Shown in pieces: positions 1 to 9,680 of a stretch of 64,000 nt of DNA; the stretch's first letter is position 1; the number at the start of each line of letters is the position of its first letter. The notes under the pieces were generated by a model, which saw only the letters and a program-made list of their open reading frames with translations, did not search any database and was not told the DNA's origin. The translations under genes were made by a program, and so were the position numbers. Origin of the DNA: Bipolaris cookei (lineage: Eukaryota > Ascomycota > Dothideomycetes > Pleosporales > Pleosporaceae); the NCBI GenBank assembly GCA_002286855.1, contig NRSV01000042.1:248001-312000 (forward strand), given 5' to 3'.

Positions 1-1
1 T

Positions 2-994
2 GAGTATGCTGCCTATTTATACCAGTTCGACTGTCAAGGCAAAATGATCAAAGCGGTTCGCCCACCAGATGCTTTTGTTCCCCAACGCAACGGCACCGAC
101 AGCTTCAGCGCTGATTCCCCACCTATCTACGACCCTGAGTTTCAGATTGTACCTGGTGACCCTACAAGCGGTCGAGGCAACAATCAAGGTTTGGAGGCAC
201 TCACTGCCAGCCCGGACGGCAAGTATTTGTATACGATGCTTCAAAGTGCCACCATCTTGGATGGTGGCAGCTCTGGGAAGAAGCGTCGCAACACACGTCT
301 CCTCAAGTACCGTGTTAAGGACAAAAAGACAACTTTGGAGGCTGAATACGTCGTTCAACTACCACTTGTCTCTACAGGACGTGTTGCTAGTCAGTCGGAG
401 ATGCATTATATTTCGGAAACACAATTCCTTGTTCTCGCACGCGACTCAAACGCTGGTCAAGGTACTGAAAGTACAGAATCTCTCTACCGCAATGCCGATG
501 TGATTGATATCTCAAATGCTACCAACGTTGTGGGAACAGCTGTCGATGCCCTAGACGGACAGGTTGCTAGCAAGGATGGTGAGCTGAAGAGCAATGTTGT
601 ACCTGTTACTTACTGTCCATGGCTTTCCTACAACAACAATGACGAGCTGGGAAAGTTTGGTCTGCACAACGGTGGCGAGCAAGATTCAAAGCTGCTCAAC
701 GAAAAGTGGGAGAGCTTCGCCTTGTTACCAGTCGACAAGAAAGACGAGATTGGTAGGAGTGATAGGACGAGTAAGGATGAAGGAAAGCAGTACTACCTCG
801 TGTCTTTCGCAGACAACGACTTTATCACACAGAACGGTAAGCCGGGCTGCTGAAATTTGGTGACGTTCAACTAATGCTCTACAGGTTACATCAATTTCGG
901 GCAGAATCAGTACGCGGACGCAAGCGGGAATAACATTGACACTCAGGTTCTTGTTTTCAAAGTCAAGCTACCCAAGGGGGCAAATCCACTCTAG
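2..994 (+). CDS. Phytase-like esterase (3' part)
   Basis: The frame is open at the left edge, so the start and any signal peptide lie outside the window. Exons 2-836 and 885-994 join across a 48-nt intron (GTAAGC to ACAG, phase 1) and give the last 314 residues. Segments such as YLYQFD, AVRPPDAFVP and NQGLEALTASPDGKYL are what I know from the esterase-like/phytase-like family (Pfam Phytase-like), which are beta-propeller-like, usually secreted proteins. The end of the chain keeps the family pattern, with DNDFIT followed by a GYINFG segment just across the intron. The substrate is not known for most members, so phosphatase or phytase activity is inference only. The next gene starts 218 bp downstream on the same strand. 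Confidence 0.8.
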
Positions 995-1212
995 ACCTGC
1001 GATGGGATTAAGCACAGTGTTTAAGAGGAAGAAGTATGTAGTACATAGTATGTAGTATCTATGTATGTACTATACACACAGAAGGCTAGTGGAGGGCCAG
1101 CGCACAGACGGCATGTGATTGGCCCTGAAGCTGGATCCTGGACCTTATGTTGATGTGGCATCTCAACCAAGTTGGAGTTTCAAACTCCAATTCCTTCCAC
1201 CAAGTTGAAAAC

Positions 1213-3030
1213 ATGGGGAGAAAGCACATGTCGTCCCTTGCCCTGATACTTCCCCTCCTCGCCAGCACTGTAGATGCGGCATCAGACCCCGCCCGGCCGC
1301 GGGGTGTGGGTCCGGAGTGTATGTTGCACCCAAGGAAGCTCATGAACAGCTGCAATGGACGGAGCTCTGCATGCTGACAGCCAATGTCTAGTTGCAAAGT
1401 ACTACAAGGACGCCGAGACATTTACTTGCATCTCGAATCCTGCCATCAAGCTCCCCATTGCCCGTCTGAACGACGACTACTGCGACTGCCCCGATGGCTC
1501 TGATGAGCCTGGCACCGCGGCCTGCTCCTATCTCTCGCCCCTCTCCCCACCTCAGCCGCTGAGCGTCGAGGGCAAAGATGTCAACACGACGCCTGCCCTT
1601 CCAGGCTTCTACTGCAAGAATAAGGGCCATCAGCCCAGCTACATTCCCTTTATCAGCGTCAACGACGGTGCCTGCGATTATGAGTTTTGCTGCGACGGGA
1701 GCGATGAGTACGAACACATCGGCGGTATCAAGTGCGAAGACCGCTGTGCGGTTATTGGAAAGGAATGGAGGAAGGCGGACGAGGCGAGACAGAAGAGCCT
1801 GGCTGCTGCCAAACAGCGGCGGAAGGAGCTGGTGGCCGAGGCCGGACGCCTACGCAAGGAGGTCGAGGACCGCATCCAGACCCTCAAGGCTCAAATTGAA
1901 GGCGCAACACTAAAGGTTGACGGGCTGACAAAGAGTCTGGCTGAGATTGAGAGGGCAGAGCGTGGCAAGGTGGTCAAGAGCGCTGGCAAGGGCGGCAAGG
2001 TCACTGTACTGGCAAGCCTGGCAAAACAGCGCATCCAGGAGCTTACTGATAACATCAACCGCCTACGCAATGAGAGGGACTCTGCACGAGCAAGGGTTGC
2101 CGATCTTGAGGGTATGCTGACCCGCTTCAAGGAGGAGTACAACCCCAACTTCAACGACGAGGGTGTGAAGCGTGCAGTTCAGGCGTGGGAGAACTATGCT
2201 GCACAAGATCGCCCAGGACCCAATGATGCTCTGGACCGAGACCTCGATGACATTCTCAAGCCAGACTCTCAGAATGCTATCGATTGGGACGACTTTGAGA
2301 AAGTAGACGAGTCTGACGTTGAGCTCCGTAAGTGCTAATCAAACAACAGCCCTCAAATTTACCAGCTGACCAGTATCCAGTTTACCAATTCGAAGAATAT
2401 CTGCCCGAATCCATTCGTAGCTGGGTCGACAGCAAGCTCCGTGACCTGCGCATCATACTCATCGAGAACGGGATCCTTGCTGATCCCACATCTGCTGATG
2501 CTACTGAATCCAAGGCAGTCAGCGATGCAAAGTCGCAGCTTGAAGCAGCAAAGAGGGAGCTCGATAATGACAAGTCTGAACTAACCAGACATGAAGAAGA
2601 TCTCACCAAGGACTATGGCCCAGACGCCATCTTCCGCGCATTGAAAGACGTCTGCATATCCACTGACTCTGGTGAATACACGTACGAGCACTGCTTCCTC
2701 TCAAGGACGACGCAGAAGCCCAAGAAAGGCGGTGGTCACACAGGCATGGGCAATTTTGTTCGCATCGAGTCCATGACTGTTGATGAGGAGCTACCTGCGG
2801 ATGGCAAAGGTTTGGGTAGTGGCGAGCGCATCGCTTTAAAATACGAAAATGGCCAGCATTGCTGGAACGGCCCCAACAGGAGCACACTTGTCATCTTGGC
2901 TTGCGCGGAGAAGGACGAGATTTGGAAGATTGTTGAAGAGGAGAAATGTGTGTACAGGATGGAAGTAGGCACGCCAGCGGTGTGTGGTGTTGAGGTTCAT
3001 AAGACTGCGCCAGAACACAGCGAATTGTAA
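1213..3030 (+). CDS. GTB1: Glucosidase II beta subunit (PRKCSH/Gtb1)
   Basis: This is the non-catalytic subunit of ER glucosidase II, which trims glucose from N-glycans during glycoprotein quality control. Three exons, 1213-1318, 1392-2327 and 2381-3030, give 563 aa. The first intron (GTATGT, 73 nt, phase 1) restores the family junction GVGPE-FAKYYKD. The second (GTAAGT, 53 nt) restores ELLYQFEEYLP. The N-terminus has a signal peptide (LALILPLLASTVDA); a second ATG at 1228 would also keep it. Residues about 36-125 are Cys-rich LDLa-like repeats with DDYCDCPDGSDE and CCDGSDE. A charged coiled coil covers about 145-255. A mannose-6-phosphate receptor homology (MRH) domain with conserved Cys and the motif GQHCWNGPNRS covers about 435-555. 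The chain ends EHSEL, so the ER retrieval signal, if functional, is HSEL rather than HDEL. Confidence 0.93.
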
Positions 3031-3706
3031 GAGGAGGAAGGGAAATCAGGATGATGGCGTATTCTGGGCGTACTGCGGTTGACCCGCGTTGCTTGGATGG
3101 TAGAAGACTAGATATCAAGACACGACTACAATGTTAAAAGCAATTTTTACTCGGAAACCGGAAAACCCAAACTAAGCGGGCTAGCCTACTAAAACGAGCT
3201 ACCTTTACTACGAAATATCAACACTACTAAAAAATGATAGTTTCCATAAGAAATTTATTGAACCAATATGTTAAATATATATATTAATTATACCCAAGTA
3301 GATGTTATGTTAGATATAATATTACTACTGCTACTGCTACTGCTACTCCCGAAACGAAAGCATTACCTAGACAGGTTTGGGACATCCTTTGCCACCACTC
3401 TACTATGGATACTCTCGTCCCGGTAGGTGGTATTGTTGCAGTAGGAATATAGTTTAAGTGAACTTATACCGTCAGATCTGGGTGATTTTATATCCGACTC
3501 CACCGGTCGACCGAGAGAGGGAGTTCCAAGGGAGTTTCTGAGTGCGAAGGCTCTGCGGATACCCCGGGACGAATTATCAGGACAAGTCTGGTATTACAGG
3601 GATTTAGAACACCTGGTACATCACGATTATACTTTAAGCACCTAACTTCTCCGTTGCTCACTCATCAGAAATCGGAAACAACATTACCTATCGCAATTCA
3701 TATAGT
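3031..3706. other. AT-rich intergenic stretch
   Basis: After the 3' end of GTB1 the DNA becomes AT-rich with many TA steps and includes a short (GCTACT)n run near 3326-3346. I see no gene. The composition resembles RIP-affected repeat remnants, but no open frame or terminal repeat identifies an element. Confidence 0.5.
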
Positions 3707-4115
3707 ATGTCTTCAAATGCCTCCAATAATAATAAGATAGTTAAGGAATATTTACATTACCTTAACGCCGGTCAAATCGATAAACTCAAAGACTCCTGGG
3801 GTCCGAACGGTAACTGGTGGGTCAGTGGTGACACTTCAGTAAACCCATTCGCCGGCGACCACGTAGCCTATGAACGAATCGAACAATTCTCTCGTATATT
3901 AGGCAGCTTCGATTAGTGGGGGTTCGACACAAAGATTTTAATTGGTGAAGGGGGTCGTGTAATGATTGATGTTTACTTTAAGGGTGATGCACTGGGGACG
4001 CGGAAATATCGGAATGAAATAGCTTTGTCTTTTCAGGCTAGAGGAAGGGAAGATTGTTGAGAAGCGGGAGTACCGTGATCCTGATAAGACAAAGGAATTG
4101 AGGGCAATGAGCTAA
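3707..4115 (+). pseudogene. Broken SnoaL/NTF2-fold-like gene
   Basis: A frame begins at ATG 3707 (start MSSNASNN, then IVKEYLHYLNAGQ) and includes NGNWWVSGD and a FAGDHVAYERIEQF segment. It resembles SnoaL-like or NTF2-like small proteins that fold as an alpha+beta cone. It meets TAG at 3914-3916, where the downstream frame continues sensibly with WGFDTKIL and GRVMIDVYFKGDALG. At about 4031-4034 a T-run appears one base too long: the family-like tail (LEEGKIVEKREYRD, then a basic end with TAA at 4113-4115) lies in the next frame. One nonsense codon plus one frameshift suggests a recently inactivated gene in AT-rich, RIP-like DNA. Alternatives are assembly errors, or two unusual introns, for which I see no good splice sites. 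Family assignment is by recall of the pattern, not alignment. Confidence 0.55.
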
Positions 4116-4648
4116 ACGGTAACATGGTTCACGAGCGAGTGGCCACTCCAGCCAAGTAGCTAGCTTTTCGCAGCGTCTGTTACGATTGGTAGAAGAAGTC
4201 ATGCTCACTATCTGGTCAATTAGGAAAATGGAATGCGGATGCGGCACGTCATCTGTATAGGAACCTGAAATATGCAGCCAGAGTTATATGACCACATCGC
4301 CAGGAACCCTCTTATGCAACCAGTAAATCCGGAAAACCTAAACAACCAGATATAGCCCACCAAAACTTATCATCAACAACACGAAATATTACCACCGTTC
4401 CATAAGAGTCGGCGTAGCATGTTCCACTGTACAAGGATGTACTATCGATAAGCATTTTTGTTCCTCCAGCCCGTAACCCCACCAACTTTTTTTCCGGAGT
4501 GCCTACACAGCGAGCAGTACATTCTAGAACGTCACACACGTTAAACGTTTAAACTTTTTTTTTCTTGCGCCCATTCGCTTCGATTAGTTGTTAGTAACTG
4601 TAAGAAAAAAGAAAAAAGAAAAGAAAGAAAATAAACAAACCACGCATC
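4116..4648. other. Intergenic, leader of GCIP-like gene
   Basis: There is no supported gene here. The last 100 bases before the ATG at 4649 are a purine-rich, A-rich leader (AAGAAAAAAG-type), normal for a fungal 5' UTR. Confidence 0.45.
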
Positions 4649-5842
4649 ATGTCGAAAGCAAAGGATCTCTGCAAGCTGATCGAAGTCACCAAGAACACCC
4701 AAACGCTCCTTACACACTACCAATCATCGCTCGCACCCAGAAAAACCAACACCGTCACTGCTATCGCATCTGCGTCTGCGCCTGACCCGTCGACAGAAAT
4801 ACCGAATCCGCTCGAACTGCTTCGAACCAGCAGCACGCTACTCAAATCCCACACGACGACCCTCTCGCTGCTGCTCATCAACCCGCCTCTGACGGCGTCT
4901 GCTGTAGTCACCAAGATTGGCAATGTGAGCGAAGGACCGCTAACCGGGGTTGTGGCCGCCGCGAGTTATGTGCCTGGTATGGGACAACGGGGCGACGTGG
5001 GCGATATTATGCGGGCGGAGATGCGGGCGCAGGTCAAAGGGCTGCTGGCGAGTTGGAGCGAGGTGTTGAGTGTTGTGCTTAGTATTGCTCAGAAACAAGG
5101 GACGAAGCAAGGAGGGAGTGTGACGGAGGCTGAGAAACAACAAGTGCTTTCTGCCACGGGCGTAGTATGGGATGCGTGTGATGGGCTGGATAAACTATGC
5201 AAAGACGGGGTGGTGGGGCTCGTGGTGAAGAAGGCACAGGAGTTGCGGGCTGTGCTACTCGACGCAATTGAGGAGTTGAAGGAGTGGGGGGAAGACGTTG
5301 CAGACGATGATGAGAACGATGACGACGATGAAGCACAGAACAGCGACCAAGATGATGTCTTTGCAACGGAAAACAAGTTGGGCAAAGATGACAAAGAGCT
5401 CAAGGCTTTGTTGGATAAGAGTCTCAAGAAGCTAAAGATGATGGGGATATTATACCAGGCGCTTGTTAAGAGGAGGTTAAAGACGTATCCTGCGTTGTCG
5501 ATTCTCGAGCTCAGCAATACAACTGCGACGAACACAAAGAGAAGGGCAATAACAGAGAACGGAGAGGCACACGTAGGAGAAGAGGGACAAGCGACACAGA
5601 GTCCGAGTGTCAAACTCAGCGAGCTCATGGGCGTGCTCAAAAGTATTCCAGAGACGGTCGATGATATCGCCGCTGCATTTTATGATCTCGACGCTGATGA
5701 GGCGCAAGAGATGCTGGACCGTTGTTGCGGCGAGGCCAAGACAGCAGTCGACCTTGTGCGCAGGAGTTGGAGTGGACAGGACGATAAGTTCACAGCCTGG
5801 TCTGAGAAATGGGTCGCAGCTCTTGATGATGCTGCTGCATGA
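4649..5842 (+). CDS. GCIP-family (cyclin-D1-binding protein 1-like)
   Basis: A single exon of 397 aa starts with MSKAKDLCKLIE in a good A-rich leader. The protein is mostly helical. The N-terminal half contains LLLINPPLTASAV and VPGMGQRGDVGDIMRAEM, and the C-terminal half contains ELMGVLKSIPETVDDIAAAFYDLDADEA. This is the pattern of the Grap2 and cyclin-D-interacting (GCIP) family. A strongly acidic loop at about residues 217-242 (DDDENDDDDE) separates the halves. Animal homologues bind cyclin D and repress cell-cycle entry; the fungal role is not established, so function here is inferred from family only. No membrane segment or signal peptide is visible. Confidence 0.7.
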   Translation: MSKAKDLCKLIEVTKNTQTLLTHYQSSLAPRKTNTVTAIASASAPDPSTEIPNPLELLRTSSTLLKSHTTTLSLLLINPPLTASAVVTKIGNVSEGPLTGVVAAASYVPGMGQRGDVGDIMRAEMRAQVKGLLASWSEVLSVVLSIAQKQGTKQGGSVTEAEKQQVLSATGVVWDACDGLDKLCKDGVVGLVVKKAQELRAVLLDAIEELKEWGEDVADDDENDDDDEAQNSDQDDVFATENKLGKDDKELKALLDKSLKKLKMMGILYQALVKRRLKTYPALSILELSNTTATNTKRRAITENGEAHVGEEGQATQSPSVKLSELMGVLKSIPETVDDIAAAFYDLDADEAQEMLDRCCGEAKTAVDLVRRSWSGQDDKFTAWSEKWVAALDDAAA

Positions 5843-6201
5843 AAGCGGAGCATGTATACACACTAATAGTGCTTATTAGACACGAGGCGTGCCATGTCAT
5901 CACCAAACAACGTCGAAGGCACTTCTCTAGCAACAATTGATTAGAAACCACATTGGAATGATAAAGAGTCAAATCATAAAAATTAAGTGGTTGTCAGAAT
6001 TTCTATCTGAAATATATTTGCTTTCGTATCTTCAAGGTGAACAAGACTCCCCCCGATCTCCTGATGCTACATGAAAGCGCAAAGAAGTGAAAGGTATATC
6101 CATTGATTGCGTCCAAAATACCATCGAACCATGAGAATCCCTTTTGCAAAATAAAAACATACACAGGGTACATACACCAAACGTAAGGGGCAAAAGGATG
6201 T

Positions 6202-6930
6202 TTACAAACCGAAGGCAGCAGCGGCAATACCAAGGGCAACGGCACCGAGAGCAGCGCCGTTGCCGGAAGCAGCGCCGGTGGACTGGGCAGGGGAGCCCGA
6301 GGAGGTGCCAGAGGGAGCGGACTTGGCGCCAGAGGGAGTAGGAGTGGCAGGAGTGGCAGGGGCGCCAGACTGCTGGTTGCCAGCAGAAGTAGCGGCAGGG
6401 CTGCCGGAGGAAGCGGCAGTGGGGATATCAGTGAGAGTGATACCAGCGGAGGCGCAAAGACCAGCGACAGCAGGGATGATCTCTGTGACATGCTGTTAGC
6501 AATGTGGGGATTGACTTTTTTTTTTCCTTAAAAAAGAGTATTTGATAGGGTTGGGGGAGGAAAAATACTTACTCAGAGATTCATCTTGGGTGCACTTGGT
6601 AGGAACGCAGGCCATGAGGGACTCCTGCAGGGGCTGACGGCCGGTGGTGCACTGGCACTCAATGTTGGTGGTAGCGCACTTGGAGGCGGGGAGAGCAGCA
6701 ACGAAGCAAGGAATCTAGGGGATGAATGGTCAGTGACATGTGTCATGGAGGGATTATAGCGTTCACTAGCTCAACGCGATGCCAATGGTGCCGCGAGAAG
6801 TGGAGATAAATAAACCAGGGAAGATAAGGCAGGATGTACATACAGCGCATTGAGGGATCTGGGAGAGATCCTGGGCGCTGGCGAAAGCGAAGGTGGCCGC
6901 AACAGCGAGGACGGTAGTTTGGAAACGCAT
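6202..6930 (-). CDS. CFEM-domain, GPI-type surface protein
   Basis: Three exons on the minus strand, 6930-6844, 6714-6573 and 6482-6202, join across introns with GTATGT and GTAAGT donors and give about 168 aa. The start ATG at 6930 opens a signal peptide (MRFQTTVLAVAATFAFASA). The eight-cysteine CFEM module follows: QCA, IPCF, SKC, IECQC, MACVP, TKC and GLCAS supply exactly eight Cys. A Ser/Thr/Pro/Gly/Ala-rich stalk follows, then a hydrophobic tail ending AAAAFGL that fits a GPI-attachment signal. CFEM proteins are fungal cell-surface or secreted proteins; some bind haem and some act in host interaction. Which applies here cannot be read from sequence. The third-exon acceptor (CACAG at 6487-6483) was chosen because it alone keeps the frame into IIPAVAGLCASAG. 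Confidence 0.88.
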
Positions 6931-9680
6931 GTTTGCTGTGGTGTTTGGTGGGTGGTTGTTGATGTAGTGGTGGTGGGTGGTTGTAAGTGTTGGTGTTGTT
7001 ATTAAAGATTGACCGGAACGTAAGAGATGGGTATTTTGCGCAAAACATAGGATGGAATTGAAAGCCACTGAAGGAACTAAGGAAGGGAGAGAGGGTCCTT
7101 TATCAAGATAAATAGCGGGCGGTAGGCTAGACTAAGATGGGGAATACAAGGGGGGCCAGGTAAGGTTTAGGTAAAGGGCCGGCACCTCCACGATCGCATT
7201 TGAACAAGCAAGTCGTACCCACAGCAATAGTGGCTCGGTGGGATGAAATACTAGTTAACCCGCAGGTGATCGACACTAGGGGTAATGGCTGTTTGACTTT
7301 AAGGCACAGCTGACTTTTTTTTTTTCGGGGACGCGTCTAGATTTGTTCCAAGGTTCATGCCTTGTGTTTACAAGTGAGACGCGACTTGCCCACCACTACA
7401 GTTTGTAGAGACATTGTATTCGTCACGGCCTGGACGATTTATAGTTGTAAGCCTTGCCGTAGAGAGAGTTCTTCAATTACACCGAATTACCTGTTGCAAA
7501 CCCAGGAAGCATAAGCACTTGTCTGGGTGAACCTTTGGGGGGAGGGGGACAAAAAGCTCAGGGCACGATTAAGGTTTGGTTCGGCGCGGTATTCTCGGTC
7601 ACAAGTGGTTAGCGGTGTCTTTGGGTGGAGCTGGCTTCTCTGCTGACAATAGTGCGGTTGCTTGGTGTTGATCATTTTTGTTTGCGCCAGCCTATGGACA
7701 ATGTCAATTTGCAGTGGCAGGAGGAATACTTACTACATGAGTGGAGCGCGAGTGTATCAGCCATGTGTTGGAAGCCTGCTGTTGTTGCTTGGCCCAGAGG
7801 GGTCGAATAAAAAGCAAGTCAAGACCGTTGGGAGGACGGGTGCGGGAAGACCCCTCGCTGCTTACTTTTTCCAGTCTTGTTTTTTTAACCATACTTGGAT
7901 TCACCAGACAAGTCTGCCCTGAATGGATGCGCGTTTATGCGACATTGGATTGCTGACGTATTTGTGTTGGGGAGGGGGTTTTATGCACTTTGGGAAGACA
8001 TACATATGGTCCAACGGTGGTGGTGGCATGGAGAAACCATGCTGCATGGCCAATCATTGCAACTGATATGGCGCAGGTCATACGGCGGTGTTTTTCGAAA
8101 AATTGGCCGCTCGGCTAAGGCTTATTAACAGAAGCTTACTGTTGCTACAACTCAGTCGAGCCGTCCAAGCTGGAGAGTGCCGCATACAATTAATTTGTGG
8201 TGTCAAGTGTGTAATGAAGAGTGGTTGCTGGTCTGGCTGTTTTGGTGGTAGTAGGTGTATGTAGGATGCAGGTACGCGATGGGCGCATGCAGGCGCGACT
8301 GGCTTCCATCACTAACCCCACATTTATGTGCCACCTCGCCCCTCCGCCTTCTGTTCCTCTTGATTGCTTTTGCCAGTTTTCCCTGCCCTTTTTCTTTTCA
8401 TCCAACGGGTACAGATAAGTGTGCATGTACGCGTGCACTTGCCTATCTCTCGTCGCAATGCCGTGTAACCATTCCGTACAGCCGTCTCGTGGGCGGCATC
8501 CAGAAGCTTCGTCGTGGACATTGCCGGGCTTCCTCTCGGTAATGATGGCGCGCTTGCGAGTCCTTGGCACAGGCCAGGTGAGATGTAAGTAGCCAAGCAA
8601 CGGCAGCTGAAACAAGGGCCCATGACTCGAACGTTGCGGGTAGATGGGACGTTGAGACCATGGCACACAACTTGTCACTCGTCTCACCTCATCTCATCTC
8701 GGTAGATTGTCTTCATATTTGCTTTTGCTGCCGTCGAGCGGTGTGATGGCAGTGGTCGATAAGTGCATAACCACGTAGGGTAATGCAGTTAGACACCGTC
8801 CAGTGTGCATGCTGCTACCGCAGTCGGCTTCTTTCTCTGCCCATCCACTTTCTCCAAAAGTACAACTGCACCGCTGCAAACAACACCAAAAAAACAAGCT
8901 TAGTATTAAACAAACAAATGAATAAGCCTCCCTTTTGTGGTCTGGAATTTAAAGTCAGTCAACGTTACGATAAGCCCCGCATGTGGAGAAGAACCATGAA
9001 CAAGTGGGTTGACAGTACGACTATCATAACCTTCACATGGCCCAAGCAAAACAAACGTCTTGTCAAACACAATGGATAGCGCTTCTTTTGTATTGACCGC
9101 TATAGCCGTCGCAGCACCGGCACATGCAACCCGGCAGCACACACTAAACCGAATCCCCACGAAGCCTACATGACGACCTTCTTGACGGTTGGCAATACCT
9201 TTCGACTCAAAATGACCATCCGAGCAGCCCTCCCATCTGAACTTAGACCAGGCATGCTCGACACTTGCGTGATGCGATTGCGAACCTCTATTTGCACCGT
9301 GTCCAGCCCGGTGCCGGGTCGTACTCTAGCCCGAACCCTATCGTTCATCATGAAATGGGATCTTTCAAACGAAAAACTTGAAGAATCGAGAGGTATATCG
9401 CTGAGACAGTGGGCAATCAACAAAAAATAGAATAAAAGAGCAAAGGAAACCAAAGGAAAAGAACAGGAGATTCGGAAAAAAAACTCCCCCAAACCCAAGG
9501 CCCTTGTCACAGACGTGCCAACCCGAAAACATAAGAGACACAAAAGGGAACAAAATTTTATCTTACACACGGGGCAAATGTAAAATCGCTGCAGAAAAAT
9601 GGCAGTCGTGATAAACGAAGAAAAGAAGGACGAGAAGAGAAGAACTTGAGTCGACCATGCAATTACTGGCCTCTCATAAT
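6931..9680. other. Gene-poor 2.7-kb intergenic stretch
   Basis: This separates the divergent CFEM promoter from the 3' end of the 1,229-aa gene. Several frames of 60-165 codons exist on both strands, but none has family-like motifs, introns or coding-type composition. I see no RNA gene, repeat array or transposon end. Treat it as regulatory or unannotated DNA. Confidence 0.4.

Noticed and set aside
8190..8687. 165-codon minus-strand frame in the 7-9.6 kb gap
   Set aside because: Composition and motifs look random, and competing frames overlap it on both strands.
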